From Roseomonas fluvialis (GTDB lineage Bacteria > Pseudomonadota > Alphaproteobacteria > Acetobacterales > Acetobacteraceae): 64,000 bases of DNA. The notes under the pieces were generated by a model. The model did not search any database and was not told the DNA's origin. It worked only from the letters and a program-made list of their open reading frames with translations. Location of the stretch: assembly GCF_022846615.1 (NCBI RefSeq), contig NZ_AP025637.1, forward strand, positions 682,001-746,000. The letters run 5' to 3'. The first letter of the stretch is position 1. The number at the start of each line of letters is the position of its first letter. The position numbers and the translations under genes are program-made. This document shows, piece by piece, positions 33,635-42,918 of this stretch.

Positions 33635-34492
33635 TCAGCGCACCGCGCCGATCAGGCGCCGCCGGATGCGCCCCGAGATGAAGTCGATCACGGCCACCGT
33701 CGCGATCATCAGCAGGATGATGAAGGCGACCTCGTCCCAGTGGCGCACGCGGATGCGTTCGGCGATCTGCAGGCCGATCCCGCCCGCGCCGACCACGCCG
33801 AGGATGGTGGCCGATCGCGTATTGCTCTCGAAGAAGTACAGCGCCTGCGCCAGCATGACGGGCGCGACCTGCGGCAGGATGCCGAAGCGGATGGATGCGA
33901 GGCGCCCGCCGCCGGCGGCGACCACGCCCTCGGCCTGCTTCTTCTCGGCGTTCTCGATCGCTTCGGCATAGAGCTTCGCCAGCACCGCGATATCGGCGGT
34001 GAAGATGGCGAGCACGCCGGCCAGCGGCCCGAGCCCCACCGCGCGCACATAGGCGAGCGCCCAGATCAGCTGGTCCACGCCGCGGAAGCCATCCAGCACG
34101 CGGCGCAGCGAGAAGCGCCAGAGCGTGGCGGTGACGATGTTGCGCGCGCCGAGGAAGCCGAGCGGCACGGCGACGATGGCGGCCATGAAGGTGCCGAGGA
34201 AGGCCATCGCCACGCTCTCGGCCATGCCTTGCAGGATCTCGACCCATTGCTCGCCGGGGGAGGGCGGCACCATCAGCACGATGATGGTCCCGAGGCCCGA
34301 CAGTCCGGCCCAGAGCCGCTGCGGCGTGATGTCGAACCACCACAGCGACCCGACCAGCCAGACGGCGAAGATCGTCCAGCCGACGGCGCGCAGCGCACGA
34401 CGCGCGGGGGTTGCACCGAAGGCCGCGGGCATGCGCGCGCGCCAGGTGGCGATGTCGGCGTTCATCACGCCGGAGGCGCGTGGGGTGTTCAT
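33635..34492 (-). CDS. phnE: Phosphonate-type ABC transporter permease (second PhnE)
   Basis: 285 residues with about six membrane helices and the PhnE coupling motif: LAKLYAEAIENAEKKQAEGVVAAGG, followed by FGILPQVAPVMLAQALYFFE and ATILGVVGAGGIGLQI. PhnE dimers or heterodimers form the channel for phosphonate, phosphite or phosphate esters. The ATG at 34492 overlaps the stop of the other phnE (ATGA), so the two are coupled and probably pair as a heterodimer. It is the last gene of the phn operon. Confidence 0.92.
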   Translation of the reverse strand: MNTPRASGVMNADIATWRARMPAAFGATPARRALRAVGWTIFAVWLVGSLWWFDITPQRLWAGLSGLGTIIVLMVPPSPGEQWVEILQGMAESVAMAFLGTFMAAIVAVPLGFLGARNIVTATLWRFSLRRVLDGFRGVDQLIWALAYVRAVGLGPLAGVLAIFTADIAVLAKLYAEAIENAEKKQAEGVVAAGGGRLASIRFGILPQVAPVMLAQALYFFESNTRSATILGVVGAGGIGLQIAERIRVRHWDEVAFIILLMIATVAVIDFISGRIRRRLIGAVR

Positions 34493-35391
34493 CTTGCCGC
34501 CTCCAGCCGCCCGATCGCCGCGTGGCGCAGGCGTTCCGACAGCAGGTCCACACACGACACGGTCAGAATGATCAGCAGCACGATGGCGCTGATCTCCTCG
34601 TAGTAGTTGAAGGAGATCACCTTATAGAGCTCCTCGCCCACCCCGCCGGCGCCGACGAAGCCGATCACGCTGGCGGATCGGATGTTCACCTCGAAGCGCA
34701 GCAGCACGTAGGACAGGATGTTGGGCAGCACCTGCGGCAGGATCGCGTAGCGGCAGCCCTGCACCCAGGACCCGCCAGCGGCACGCACGGCTTCCCAGGG
34801 GCGCAGGTCGGCATTCTCGATGGCTTCCGCAAACAGCTTGCCGTTGGCGCCCGCGCTGTGCAGCGCGATGGCCAGGATGCCGGCGAGCGGGCCGATGCCG
34901 AAGGCCCAGACGAAGATCAGCGCGTAGACGATCTCGGGCACGGTGCGCAGCGCCTCGAGCAGGCGGCGCGTGGCCTGGTACACGAAGCCCGAGGGCGTGA
35001 TGTTGCGCGCGGCGGGGAAGGCGAAGGCCAGCGCGAAGACGGATCCCATCAGCGTCGCGAGCGCGGCCATGTTCGCCGTCTCGAGGATCAGCGCCGTCCA
35101 TTCGGGCAGACGGTACATCCAGAAGGCGATCGAGCCTTCCGTCTCCGCATTGGCGAACAGGCTGGCCCAGCGCAGGTCGGGCAGGATGCGCGCGAAGTAT
35201 TCGCCGATGCGCGGCAGCCCAGCCCAGAGGGTGGCGGGACGCGCCTCGCTGACCCAGGCGGCGGCAACCAGGCACACCAGCAGGATGGCGCCGCCCAGCA
35301 GCGCCTGCATCCGCTTCGCACGGCGCGCGGCGAGGAAGGCCTCCTCGCCGCGGATCACGGCGGGCAGGCCGGTCGCGTAGGCCGGGTTCAC
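34489..35391 (-). CDS. phnE: Phosphonate-type ABC transporter permease (first PhnE)
   Basis: 300 residues from a GTG overlapping the phnD stop (GTGA). It has an extra cytoplasmic start (PAVIRGEEAFLAARRAKR), one early helix, then the MetI-like core: PAARNITPSGFVYQATRRLL, LFAEAIENADLRPWEAVRAA, AILPQVLPNILSYVLLRFEVN and ASVIGFVGAGGVGEEL. This is the standard PhnE signature. A partner PhnE follows directly. Confidence 0.92.
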   Translation of the reverse strand: MNPAYATGLPAVIRGEEAFLAARRAKRMQALLGGAILLVCLVAAAWVSEARPATLWAGLPRIGEYFARILPDLRWASLFANAETEGSIAFWMYRLPEWTALILETANMAALATLMGSVFALAFAFPAARNITPSGFVYQATRRLLEALRTVPEIVYALIFVWAFGIGPLAGILAIALHSAGANGKLFAEAIENADLRPWEAVRAAGGSWVQGCRYAILPQVLPNILSYVLLRFEVNIRSASVIGFVGAGGVGEELYKVISFNYYEEISAIVLLIILTVSCVDLLSERLRHAAIGRLEAAR

Positions 35392-36377
35392 GACCGGCGA
35401 CGACGTGCGGCCGCTTCCTCGCGCCGCATCTCCACGAACAGCGCGTAGTCCTCGTGCCGTGCCTCGACCGCGCCGAGCGTGTCGCCACGGGCGATCTGCC
35501 GCGCGATGTCGGGATACGTTTTCGCCAGCGCGAGCTGCATGGTCTGCATGTCGCGCTTGAAGGCATCGGGCAGGTCGGAACGCACCGCCAGCGGGCCGTT
35601 CATGATCGGCTCGCTGGTCCAGACGATGCGGACATCCGCCATGCGCAGCATGCCCTTGTCGACCATCGATCGCAGGTTGCCACGGCTGTAGCCTTGCGCC
35701 GGGTCGCCCAGTGTCGATGCATGCGTCATGGTGCCGTCGTACTGGCGCTGCAGCACCGCGATCACGCCCTGTTCGTGACCGCCGGCGAAGCCGGTGCGGC
35801 CGAAGAACTGCCCGGGCTCGACGCCGATGCCCGCGCGGCGCAGCTGGAAGCGCGGGATCAGGTAGCCCGAGGCGGAATTGGCATCCGCCCAGGCCAGCGA
35901 TCGCCCGCGCATCTGCTCCAGCGTGGTGATGCCGGACTCCGCGCGCACCACCAGCACCGACACGTAGGAAATGGAGCCATCGCCCTGCTGCGTGATGGTG
36001 ATCGGCTCGATCCCGCCATCGGTGTCCATCCATGCGCCGGCATAGGCGGAAGGGCCCAGTGCCGCGAGCTCCAGCTGCTTCGCGGACAGCCCCTGCATGA
36101 CCCCGGCATAGTCGGATGCCGGGAACAGGCGCGTGGGCACCTGGAAGATGCGCTCGATCAATGCGCGATAGGCTTCGAAGCGACCGAGGCGGTCGGCCTC
36201 GTTCTCGCCGCCCATGATGCCATAGCGGATGACGGGCACCTGCGCGGCCCAGGCGCGGCGGCCCGGTTCCGGCATGACCACGTCGGCATCCTGCGTGCTG
36301 CGGCGGCCGGGCGGAACCTGGGCGTGTGCCAGCATCGGCGCAAAGGGGAGCAGCGCGAGGCTGCGGCGGGGGATCAT
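35388..36377 (-). CDS. phnD: Phosphonate-type ABC transporter substrate-binding protein (PhnD copy 1)
   Basis: 329 residues: a signal peptide (RRSLALLPFAPMLAHAQ) and the PhnD pattern VIRYGIMGGENEADRLGRF, FPASDYAGVMQGLSAKQLELAALGPSAY, SLAWADANSASGYLIPRFQL and TGFAGGHEQGVIAVLQRQYD. PhnD binds phosphonates or related anions in the periplasm. It is a close paralogue of the gene just upstream, with the same order of motifs and the identical ending EEAAARRRRS. Ten bases separate them. Confidence 0.92.
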   Translation of the reverse strand: MIPRRSLALLPFAPMLAHAQVPPGRRSTQDADVVMPEPGRRAWAAQVPVIRYGIMGGENEADRLGRFEAYRALIERIFQVPTRLFPASDYAGVMQGLSAKQLELAALGPSAYAGAWMDTDGGIEPITITQQGDGSISYVSVLVVRAESGITTLEQMRGRSLAWADANSASGYLIPRFQLRRAGIGVEPGQFFGRTGFAGGHEQGVIAVLQRQYDGTMTHASTLGDPAQGYSRGNLRSMVDKGMLRMADVRIVWTSEPIMNGPLAVRSDLPDAFKRDMQTMQLALAKTYPDIARQIARGDTLGAVEARHEDYALFVEMRREEAAARRRRS

Positions 36378-36387
36378 CGCGCCGGCC

Positions 36388-37389
36388 TCAGCTGCGGCGA
36401 CGGCGCGCTGCCGCTTCCTCGCGCCGGATCTCGACGATCAGGTCGTAGTCGGCATGCCGCACTTCGCGGTAGCCGGTGCCCGAGCCGCGTTCGACCTGGC
36501 GGTAGATCTCCGGATGCGCCGTGGGCAGCGCCAGGTGGAAGCGCTTCCAATCTTCCTTGAAGGCGGTGGGCAGGTCGGTGCGCGCGGCATGCGGGCCGTT
36601 CACGATTGGCTCGCTCGTCCAGATGATGCGCAGGTCGCGCATATTCAGCATGCCCTTGTCGACCATGGCGCGCAGGTTGCCGCGGGTGAAGCCCTGGTTC
36701 ACATCGCCCTGGCCCGAGGCCCAGGTCACGGCTGCGTCGTATTGGCGCTGCAGCACCGCGACGACGCCCTGCTCATGCCCGCCGGCGAAGCCGGTACGCG
36801 AGAAATACGCCGTGCCGTCCACCGCGATCCCGCCGCGGCGCAACGCGAAGCGCGGGATCAGGTAGCCCGAGGTCGAGTTCGGGTCGGCCCAGGCGAGCGA
36901 CTTGCCGCGCATCTGCTCGAGGCTGGTGATGCCTGAATCCGCACGCACCACCATCACCGCGACATAGGAGATGGTGCCGTCGGCCTCCTGCGCCGTGAGC
37001 AGCGGCTCGACGCCGCCATTGGTGTCGAGCCAGGCGCCGGCATAGCCCGACGGGCCGAGCGCCGCGACCTCGATCTGCTTCGCGCTGAAGGCCTGCAGCA
37101 CGCCGGCGTAGTCGGATGCGGGGAACAGGCGCGTGGGCACGCCGAAGGTGCGTTCCAGCAATTCACGATAGGGGCCGAAGCGACCCATGCGGTCGGCCTC
37201 GTTCTCGCCGCCCAGCAGGCCCACGCGCAACTGCGGCACCTGCTCCGCCCAGGGGCGGCGCCCGGCGGCGGGGAAGCCTTCGGTGAAGGTCTCCGTGCGG
37301 CGGGGGTTCCAGGCGGCCTGTGCGCGGGCGAGCGCCGGCGTCAGGGTGGCGCCGGCGGCAAGGCCGGCAAGCGTGCGGCGAGTGATCAT
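36388..37389 (-). CDS. phnD: Phosphonate-type ABC transporter substrate-binding protein (PhnD copy 2)
   Basis: 333 residues: signal peptide TRRTLAGLAAGATLTPALARAQ, then LRVGLLGGENEADRMGRF, FPASDYAGVLQAFSAKQIEVAALGPSGYAG, SLAWADPNSTSGYLIPRFAL and TGFAGGHEQGVVAVLQRQYD. It is a tandem duplicate of the next gene. The binding-site blocks are nearly the same while the region after SEPIVNGPHAARTDLP differs, so ligand range may differ slightly. It follows phnC by 23 bases. Confidence 0.92.
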   Translation of the reverse strand: MITRRTLAGLAAGATLTPALARAQAAWNPRRTETFTEGFPAAGRRPWAEQVPQLRVGLLGGENEADRMGRFGPYRELLERTFGVPTRLFPASDYAGVLQAFSAKQIEVAALGPSGYAGAWLDTNGGVEPLLTAQEADGTISYVAVMVVRADSGITSLEQMRGKSLAWADPNSTSGYLIPRFALRRGGIAVDGTAYFSRTGFAGGHEQGVVAVLQRQYDAAVTWASGQGDVNQGFTRGNLRAMVDKGMLNMRDLRIIWTSEPIVNGPHAARTDLPTAFKEDWKRFHLALPTAHPEIYRQVERGSGTGYREVRHADYDLIVEIRREEAAARRRRS

Positions 37390-37412
37390 TGGGGTTCTCC
37401 TTCTCGGGGGGA

Positions 37413-38213
37413 TCAGGCGGGCACGGCCAGGCGCGGCGGCGGGGCGCCGACGGCGGCGGCGGCTTCCTCGGCGAATTCCGCCTCGCTGACGCCATAGACT
37501 TCGCGGATGCGCTGCGCGGTCAGCGCGGCGGGCACGCCGTCGAACACCACGCGCCCGGCGTTCAGCGCCACGATGCGGTCGCAGTAGTCACGCGCGGTTG
37601 TCAGGTCGTGCAGGTTCACCAGCACCGTGATGCCGTCGCGGTTTACAGCGCGCAGTGCGTCCATCACGGTGCGGGCATTGCGCGGGTCGAGGCTCGCGAT
37701 CGGTTCGTCCGCCAGGATGATGCGCGGTTCCTGCAGCAGCGCGCGGGCAATGGCCACGCGCTGCTGCTGCCCACCCGACAGCGTGTCGGCGCGCTGCAAC
37801 GCCGTCTCGGCCAGGTCGAAGCGGTCGAGCGCGGCGAGCGCCATGGCGCGTTCCTCGGCGGTGAACATGCGCAGCAGGGAGGACAGCATCGGCCGCCGGT
37901 TCAGCCGCCCGACCAGCACGTTGGTCAGCACATCGAGCCGTTGTACCAGGTTGAACTGCTGGAAGATCATCGCGCAGCGCATGCGCCAGTCGCGCAGCGC
38001 CTGGCCGCGCAGCGCGGTCACGTCGGTGCCGTCGAACAGCACGCGCCCGGCGGAGGGCTCGGTCAGCCGGTTGACCATGCGCAACAGGGTCGATTTTCCG
38101 GCGCCGGAGCGTCCGATCACGCCGACCATCTGGCCCGGGACGATCGACAGACTGACATCGTCCACGGCCGTCTTGGCGCCGAAGCGGCGCGTCAGTCCCT
38201 GGATTTCGAGCAT
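37413..38213 (-). CDS. phnC: Phosphonate-type ABC transporter ATP-binding protein
   Basis: 266 residues with all ABC ATPase motifs: Walker [10 protein letters not shown] (34-42), Q-loop IFQQFNLV, signature [15 protein letters not shown], Walker B RIILADEP with ASLDPRNA, and the switch histidine in VLVNLHDL. The spacing fits PhnC. It is the first gene of phnC-phnD-phnD-phnE-phnE. ATG at 38213 gives the expected N terminus; upstream in-frame ATGs at 38279 and 38243 are less likely. No C-P lyase, phosphonatase or regulator gene is in the window. Confidence 0.93.
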   Translation of the reverse strand: MLEIQGLTRRFGAKTAVDDVSLSIVPGQMVGVIGRSGAGKSTLLRMVNRLTEPSAGRVLFDGTDVTALRGQALRDWRMRCAMIFQQFNLVQRLDVLTNVLVGRLNRRPMLSSLLRMFTAEERAMALAALDRFDLAETALQRADTLSGGQQQRVAIARALLQEPRIILADEPIASLDPRNARTVMDALRAVNRDGITVLVNLHDLTTARDYCDRIVALNAGRVVFDGVPAALTAQRIREVYGVSEAEFAEEAAAAVGAPPPRLAVPA

Positions 38214-38356
38214 CCCGCACCCGCCACTTTTGCAGGGCGGCATTACCAGCGCCCCGTGACTCGCCGATGACAGCTGCATGACGGGATGGTTGCGCCGCCC
38301 GGTTGCTGCGCGGCGCGCCGGGCGCCACGATGGGCAAAACGAACCGGAGGACCGCC

Positions 38357-39319
38357 ATGACCACCCGCCGAGCGCTGCTCGCCGCCCCGCTTGCCCTGCC
38401 TGCCGTCGCGCGTGCGCAGGAGGCCTGGCCGACGCGATCCATCGCCGTGCTGCTGGGCTACCCGCCGGCGGGCGTCACCGACTTCGCCTCGCGCGGGGTC
38501 TGCGAACGCATGGGCCGCGCGCTCGGCCAGACCGTGGTCCTCGAGAACCGCCCTGGTGCCGCGACCGCTGTCGCGAACACCGCCGTCGCGCAGGCGCGCC
38601 CGGATGGCTACACGCTGCTGATGGGGACCTCGACGCTGGCGATCAACCCGGCGCTACAACCGGCGCTGACGCCGCGCGACCCGATGCGCGACCTCACGCC
38701 GATCGGCATGGTGTTCCGCACCGCCTTCGTGCTGCACGTGCATCCCTCGGTGCCGGCGACCACGCCCGCCGAGCTGATCGCCTATGCGAAGGCCAATCCC
38801 GGGAAGCTGAACTTCGGCTCCTCGGGCACGGGCGCGGTGAACCACCTGTGCCTCGAACTGTTCCGCGCGCGCGCGGGGATCGACGTGGTGCACGTGCCCT
38901 ATCGCGGCGGCGCGCCGGCGCTGCTCGACCTGCGCGCGGGGCGCATCCAGGGCATGTTCAACGCGGTGCAGGAGGCGCTGCCGGCGGTACGCGAAGGCGC
39001 CACGCGCGCGCTCGCGATCTCGTCGAAGGAACGTGCGGCAGCCATGCCGGATTTGCCGCCGCTCGCGGATACGCTGGCGGATTTCGACGGCGTGTTCTGG
39101 CAAGGGCTGTTCGGCCCCGCGGGCCTGCCCGCGCCGATCGTCGCGCGCGCCGGCGCGGCTTTGCGCGATGCCACCACCGACCCCGCGTTGATCGCGCGCA
39201 TGGCGGAACAGGGTGTCGCGCTGACCACCGGTGACGACGCCGCGCTGCGCCGCACGCTGGCGGAGGAGACGCAGATGTGGGGCCGCCTCATTCGCGAACA
39301 GAACATCCGGCCGGAGTAG
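38357..39319 (+). CDS. Bug-family substrate-binding protein
   Basis: 320 residues: signal peptide [83 protein letters not shown] and a C terminus of [10 protein letters not shown]. The first ligand loop reads [11 protein letters not shown] rather than PFPPGGxxD, a mild departure. ATG at 38357 follows CGGAGG. It is divergent from phnC (143 bases between starts) and is followed by two peptide-type binding proteins on the same strand. Confidence 0.9.
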   Translation: MTTRRALLAAPLALPAVARAQEAWPTRSIAVLLGYPPAGVTDFASRGVCERMGRALGQTVVLENRPGAATAVANTAVAQARPDGYTLLMGTSTLAINPALQPALTPRDPMRDLTPIGMVFRTAFVLHVHPSVPATTPAELIAYAKANPGKLNFGSSGTGAVNHLCLELFRARAGIDVVHVPYRGGAPALLDLRAGRIQGMFNAVQEALPAVREGATRALAISSKERAAAMPDLPPLADTLADFDGVFWQGLFGPAGLPAPIVARAGAALRDATTDPALIARMAEQGVALTTGDDAALRRTLAEETQMWGRLIREQNIRPE

Positions 39320-39397
39320 CGCCAGGCCTTTGCGCAGGCGCGATCCTTGCTAGGCTTCTGCCTCGCGGGTCCTGCGCCCGCGCAATGGGAGAGGCCG

Positions 39398-41011
39398 ATG
39401 AAACCGACTTCACGCCTGGCGACCGGCATCATTGCCGGCGCCGTTGCGTTGTGCGCGGGCACCGCGTTCGCGCAGCAGCCGCGCACCCTGCGCATCGCCA
39501 TGACCGCGACCGACGTCCCCACCACCACCGGCATGCCCAACAATGGGTTCGAGGGGGTGCGCTTCCTCGGCTACCCGGTGTTCGAATCGCTGGTGCTGTG
39601 GGACCTGAGCCGCGGCGACCAGGTGGCGGGGCTGCGCCCGGGCCTGGCGGAACGCTGGGAACAGGACGCCGCCGACCCCAAGGTGTGGCGTTTCCACCTG
39701 CGCCGCGGCGTCACCTTCCATGACGGCACGGCGTTCAACGCCGATGCGGTGATCTGGAACCTCGACCGGTATTTCCGCAACGACAGCCCGCAATTCGACG
39801 CGACCGGCAGCGCCATCACGCGCGGGCGCATCCCGGTGATGGAATCCTACCGCAAGGTGGATGACTTCACGGTGGAGCTCACCACGTCGCGGCCGGTGTC
39901 CTACTGGCCGTACCTGGTCACCTACATCATGCTCACCTCGCCGCAATCCTTCGAGGCCGGCGGGCGCGACTGGGGCCGCGTGGCCGCACTTCCGCCGGCG
40001 GGGACAGGGCCGTTCCGGCTGTCGCGCTTCGTGCCGCGGCAATCGGCGGAACTCACGCGCAACGACGGCTACTGGAACGCGGAAGGCCGCGCGCGGCTCG
40101 ACCGCATCGTGCTGCTGCCGATGCCCGAGGCGAACACCCGCCTCGCGGCCCTGCGGTCGAATCAGGTGGACTGGATCGAGGTGCCGCCGCCCGACGCCAT
40201 CCCGTCGCTGCGTCAGGCCGGCTTCAACATCGTCACGGGATCCTACCCGCATGTCTGGCCCTGGGTCTTCGCGGTGGGGCGCGACGGCAGCGCGGTGGCC
40301 GATGTGCGCGTGCGCCAGGCGCTGAACTACTGCTTCGACCGCGCGAGCATGGTGCAGTTGCTGAACGGCACGGCGGAACCCTCGGTCGGCTTCTTCAAGC
40401 CGAACGACCCGAATTTCGGCAGCCCGCAGCACCGCTACCGGCTGGACGCGGCGCGCGGCCGCGCACTGCTGGCCGAGGCGGGGCACACGGCGGCCCGGCC
40501 GCTGACCATCCGCATCGGCATTTCGAATTCCGGCTCCGGCCAGATGCTGCCGCTGCCGATGAACGAGTTCCTGCAGCAATCCCTGCAGGAGAATTGCGGC
40601 GTGCGGGTGAACTTCGAGGTCGTGGAATGGAACACGCTGCTGGGTGGCCTGCGCGTGGCACCCGACCAGCCGCAATGGCTCCGCGCGGACGCGCTGAACA
40701 TCTCGCTGGTGTCGTCCGACCCGTCGCAGATGGCGCGCTGGTTCCTGTCGTCGAACTTCTCCCCGCGCGGATCGAACGCCGGGCACTGGCGCGACGAACA
40801 ATTCGACGCGGCCTTTGCGGCGCTCGAGACGGAACGCGACCCGGCACGTCAGGCGGTGCTGATCCGCACGGCGCATGAACGGCTGGTCGACAATCCGCCC
40901 TGGCTGTGGATCGTGCACGACCTCAACCCGCGGGCGATGAGCCGGCGGGTCACCGGGTTCACGCCGGTGCAGTCCTGGTTCGTCGACCTGACGCGGGTCG
41001 ACCTGCAGTAA
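39398..41011 (+). CDS. ABC transporter substrate-binding protein, family 5 (tandem copy A)
   Basis: 537 residues: a Sec signal peptide (MKPTSRLATGIIAGAVALCAGTAFAQ), then QQPRTLRIAMTATDVPTTTG, VTFHDGTAFNADAVIWNLDR, AGTGPFRLSRFVPRQ, DVRVRQALNYCFDR and the signature HDLNPRAMSRRVTGF...QSWFVDL. It is a same-length paralogue of the next gene; more than half the residues match in the stretches compared by eye. The ligand is unknown and no permease is near. A two-hairpin element lies right after the stop codon. Confidence 0.91.
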   Translation: MKPTSRLATGIIAGAVALCAGTAFAQQPRTLRIAMTATDVPTTTGMPNNGFEGVRFLGYPVFESLVLWDLSRGDQVAGLRPGLAERWEQDAADPKVWRFHLRRGVTFHDGTAFNADAVIWNLDRYFRNDSPQFDATGSAITRGRIPVMESYRKVDDFTVELTTSRPVSYWPYLVTYIMLTSPQSFEAGGRDWGRVAALPPAGTGPFRLSRFVPRQSAELTRNDGYWNAEGRARLDRIVLLPMPEANTRLAALRSNQVDWIEVPPPDAIPSLRQAGFNIVTGSYPHVWPWVFAVGRDGSAVADVRVRQALNYCFDRASMVQLLNGTAEPSVGFFKPNDPNFGSPQHRYRLDAARGRALLAEAGHTAARPLTIRIGISNSGSGQMLPLPMNEFLQQSLQENCGVRVNFEVVEWNTLLGGLRVAPDQPQWLRADALNISLVSSDPSQMARWFLSSNFSPRGSNAGHWRDEQFDAAFAALETERDPARQAVLIRTAHERLVDNPPWLWIVHDLNPRAMSRRVTGFTPVQSWFVDLTRVDLQ

Positions 41012-41013
41012 CA

Positions 41014-41067
41014 GCGAGGGGGCTTTGCCCCCTCGCGCTTCCCCACCAGGGGGCTGCGGCCCCCTGG
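41014..41067 (+). repeat. Two-hairpin intergenic element, copy 2
   Basis: Hairpin one is a 10-bp stem (41014-41023 with 41027-41036, loop TTT), different in sequence from copy 1 but the same in form. Hairpin two (41046-41054 with 41059-41067) is identical to copy 1, including the following ACCGCGG. It begins two bases after a stop codon. Confidence 0.75.
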
Positions 41068-41151
41068 ACCGCGGGGAGTGGGCGCGGTTCTTGCTGAGCA
41101 TCTCCCCGATGACGGGCGGCCGCGCCGCCGGCGCAACGGGGAGACCAAATC

Positions 41152-42765
41152 ATGAGCAGACTCCGGCGACTCACCGCCTATGCCTTGGGCGCCACGCTGC
41201 TGGCAGGCGCCGGCACCGCGTTGGCGCAACAGCCGCGCACGCTGCGCATCGCCATGACGGCGTCCGACGTGCCCACCACCACGGGCATGCCGAACAACGG
41301 CTTCGAAGGCATGCGCTTCCTCGGCTACCCGTCCTTCGAGGCGCTGACGCTGTGGGACCTGTCGGACCCGTCCAAGCCCGCGGGGCTGCGCCCGGGCCTG
41401 GCGGAATCCTGGGAACAGGATTCGACCGACCCGCGCATATGGCGCTTCCGCCTACGCCAGGGCGTGACCTTCCACGACGGTACGCCCTTCAACGCGGACG
41501 CGGTCATCTGGAACATGGACCGCTACTTTCGCAACGACAGCCCGCAATTCGAACCGGGCGGCAGCGGCATCTCCCGCGCCCGCGTCACGATCCTGGGCGG
41601 CTACCGCAAGATCGACGACATGACGGTGGAGATGACCACCACGCGCGTGGCGTCCTATTTCCCCTACATGGTCGTCTACCTGCTGATGACCTCCCCGCAA
41701 TCCTTCGAGACCGCCGGGCGCGACTGGGCGCGCACCGCGGCCCTGCCGCCGGCCGGCACTGGCCCCTTCCGCCTGTCGCGCTTCGTGCCGCGGCAATCGG
41801 CGGAACTCTCACGCCATGACGGCTACTGGGACACGGCACGCCGCGCGCGGCTCGACCGCATCCTGCTGCTGCCGATGCCGGAGGCGAATACGCGCCTGGC
41901 CGCACTGCGCTCCGGCCAGGTGGACTGGATCGAGGTGCCGCCGCCCGATGCCATCGCGTCGCTGCGCGCGGCCGGTTTCACCGTCACCACCGGCTCCTAT
42001 CCGCATGTGTGGCCGTGGTTCTTCCAGATGAATGGGGAGAACACGCCGTTCCGCGACGTGCGCGTGCGCCAAGCGCTGAATTACTGCGTCGATCGTGACG
42101 GGTTGGTGCAGTTGCTCAACGGCACGGCGGAGCCCTCGGTCGGCTGGCTGAAGCCGTCCGACCCGGCCTTCGGTGCGCCGGAGCATCGCTACCGCTTCGA
42201 CGCGGCGCGCGGCCGCGCCATGCTGGCTGAGGCCGGCTTCAACGCGCAGCGGCCGTTGCGTTTCCGGGTGATGATCTCGACCTCGGGCTCGGGCCAGATG
42301 CTGCCGCTGCCGATGAACGAGTTCCTCCAGCAGAACCTGCGCGAGGCCTGCGGCGTGCAGGTCGATTTCGAGGTGACCGACTGGTCGAACCTGCTGGTGG
42401 CGACGCGCAGCGCGGCCAATGCGCCGGTGGTGGCGAACGTGCAGTCGCTGAACCCGTCCTCGCCGTCCTCCGACCCGTCGGTCATGGCGCGCTACTTCCT
42501 GCGCGCCTTCGCGCCGCCCAACGGCTTCAACTGGCCGGGCTTCAGCGACGATGCCTTCGAGGCCGCCTTCGCGCGGCTGGAAGCGGCGCGCACGCCGGCC
42601 GAGGCGAATGCCGCCTATGCGCAGGCGCATGCCCGCGTGGTCGACCAGGCGCCCTGGCTGTTCATCGTGCATGACCTGAACCCGCGGGCGATGAGCCGGC
42701 GCGTGACGGGCTTCACCTCGGCGCAGTCCTGGTTCCAGGACCTGGTGCCGGTGAATTTGCAGTAA
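41152..42765 (+). CDS. ABC transporter substrate-binding protein, family 5 (tandem copy B)
   Basis: 537 residues, same length as copy A. Signal peptide SRLRRLTAYALGATLLAGAGTALAQ; QQPRTLRIAMTASDVPTTTG and NNGFEGMRFLGYPSFEAL nearly repeat copy A, as do AGTGPFRLSRFVPRQ and DVRVRQALNYCVDR. The stretch around ATRSAANAPVVANVQSLNPS is the most different and may shape ligand choice. The C terminus is HDLNPRAMSRRVTGF...QSWFQDL. A hairpin cluster separates it from the convergent DMT gene. Confidence 0.91.
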   Translation: MSRLRRLTAYALGATLLAGAGTALAQQPRTLRIAMTASDVPTTTGMPNNGFEGMRFLGYPSFEALTLWDLSDPSKPAGLRPGLAESWEQDSTDPRIWRFRLRQGVTFHDGTPFNADAVIWNMDRYFRNDSPQFEPGGSGISRARVTILGGYRKIDDMTVEMTTTRVASYFPYMVVYLLMTSPQSFETAGRDWARTAALPPAGTGPFRLSRFVPRQSAELSRHDGYWDTARRARLDRILLLPMPEANTRLAALRSGQVDWIEVPPPDAIASLRAAGFTVTTGSYPHVWPWFFQMNGENTPFRDVRVRQALNYCVDRDGLVQLLNGTAEPSVGWLKPSDPAFGAPEHRYRFDAARGRAMLAEAGFNAQRPLRFRVMISTSGSGQMLPLPMNEFLQQNLREACGVQVDFEVTDWSNLLVATRSAANAPVVANVQSLNPSSPSSDPSVMARYFLRAFAPPNGFNWPGFSDDAFEAAFARLEAARTPAEANAAYAQAHARVVDQAPWLFIVHDLNPRAMSRRVTGFTSAQSWFQDLVPVNLQ

Positions 42766-42782
42766 GCTCTCAAACGTCGGGC

Positions 42783-42900
42783 GGCCGGCATCCGCCGGCC
42801 TTGCCTTCGCGCCCCGCACTGTTGCGCGGGGCGCGGCTGACGGGCTGGGCGCGGTCGCGCATTCGCGCTCCCGGCCCGAGGCAAAGGCCTCGGGCCGTTC
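42783..42900 (+). terminator. Cluster of three hairpins between convergent genes
   Basis: Stems at 42783-42789/42794-42800 (7 bp), 42809-42817/42826-42834 (9 bp) and 42872-42882/42887-42897 (11 bp, loop AAAG, then TTCT). The last is the best terminator candidate. The region includes a copy of the dispersed 31-base repeat (42830-42860). Confidence 0.6.
42830..42860 (+). repeat. Dispersed intergenic repeat, copy 2
   Basis: Matches 10336-10366 at 29 of 31 bases. Its left end is part of the 9-bp hairpin at 42809-42834. Confidence 0.65.
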
Positions 42901-42918
42901 TGGTGTCGATGCGCCAGG

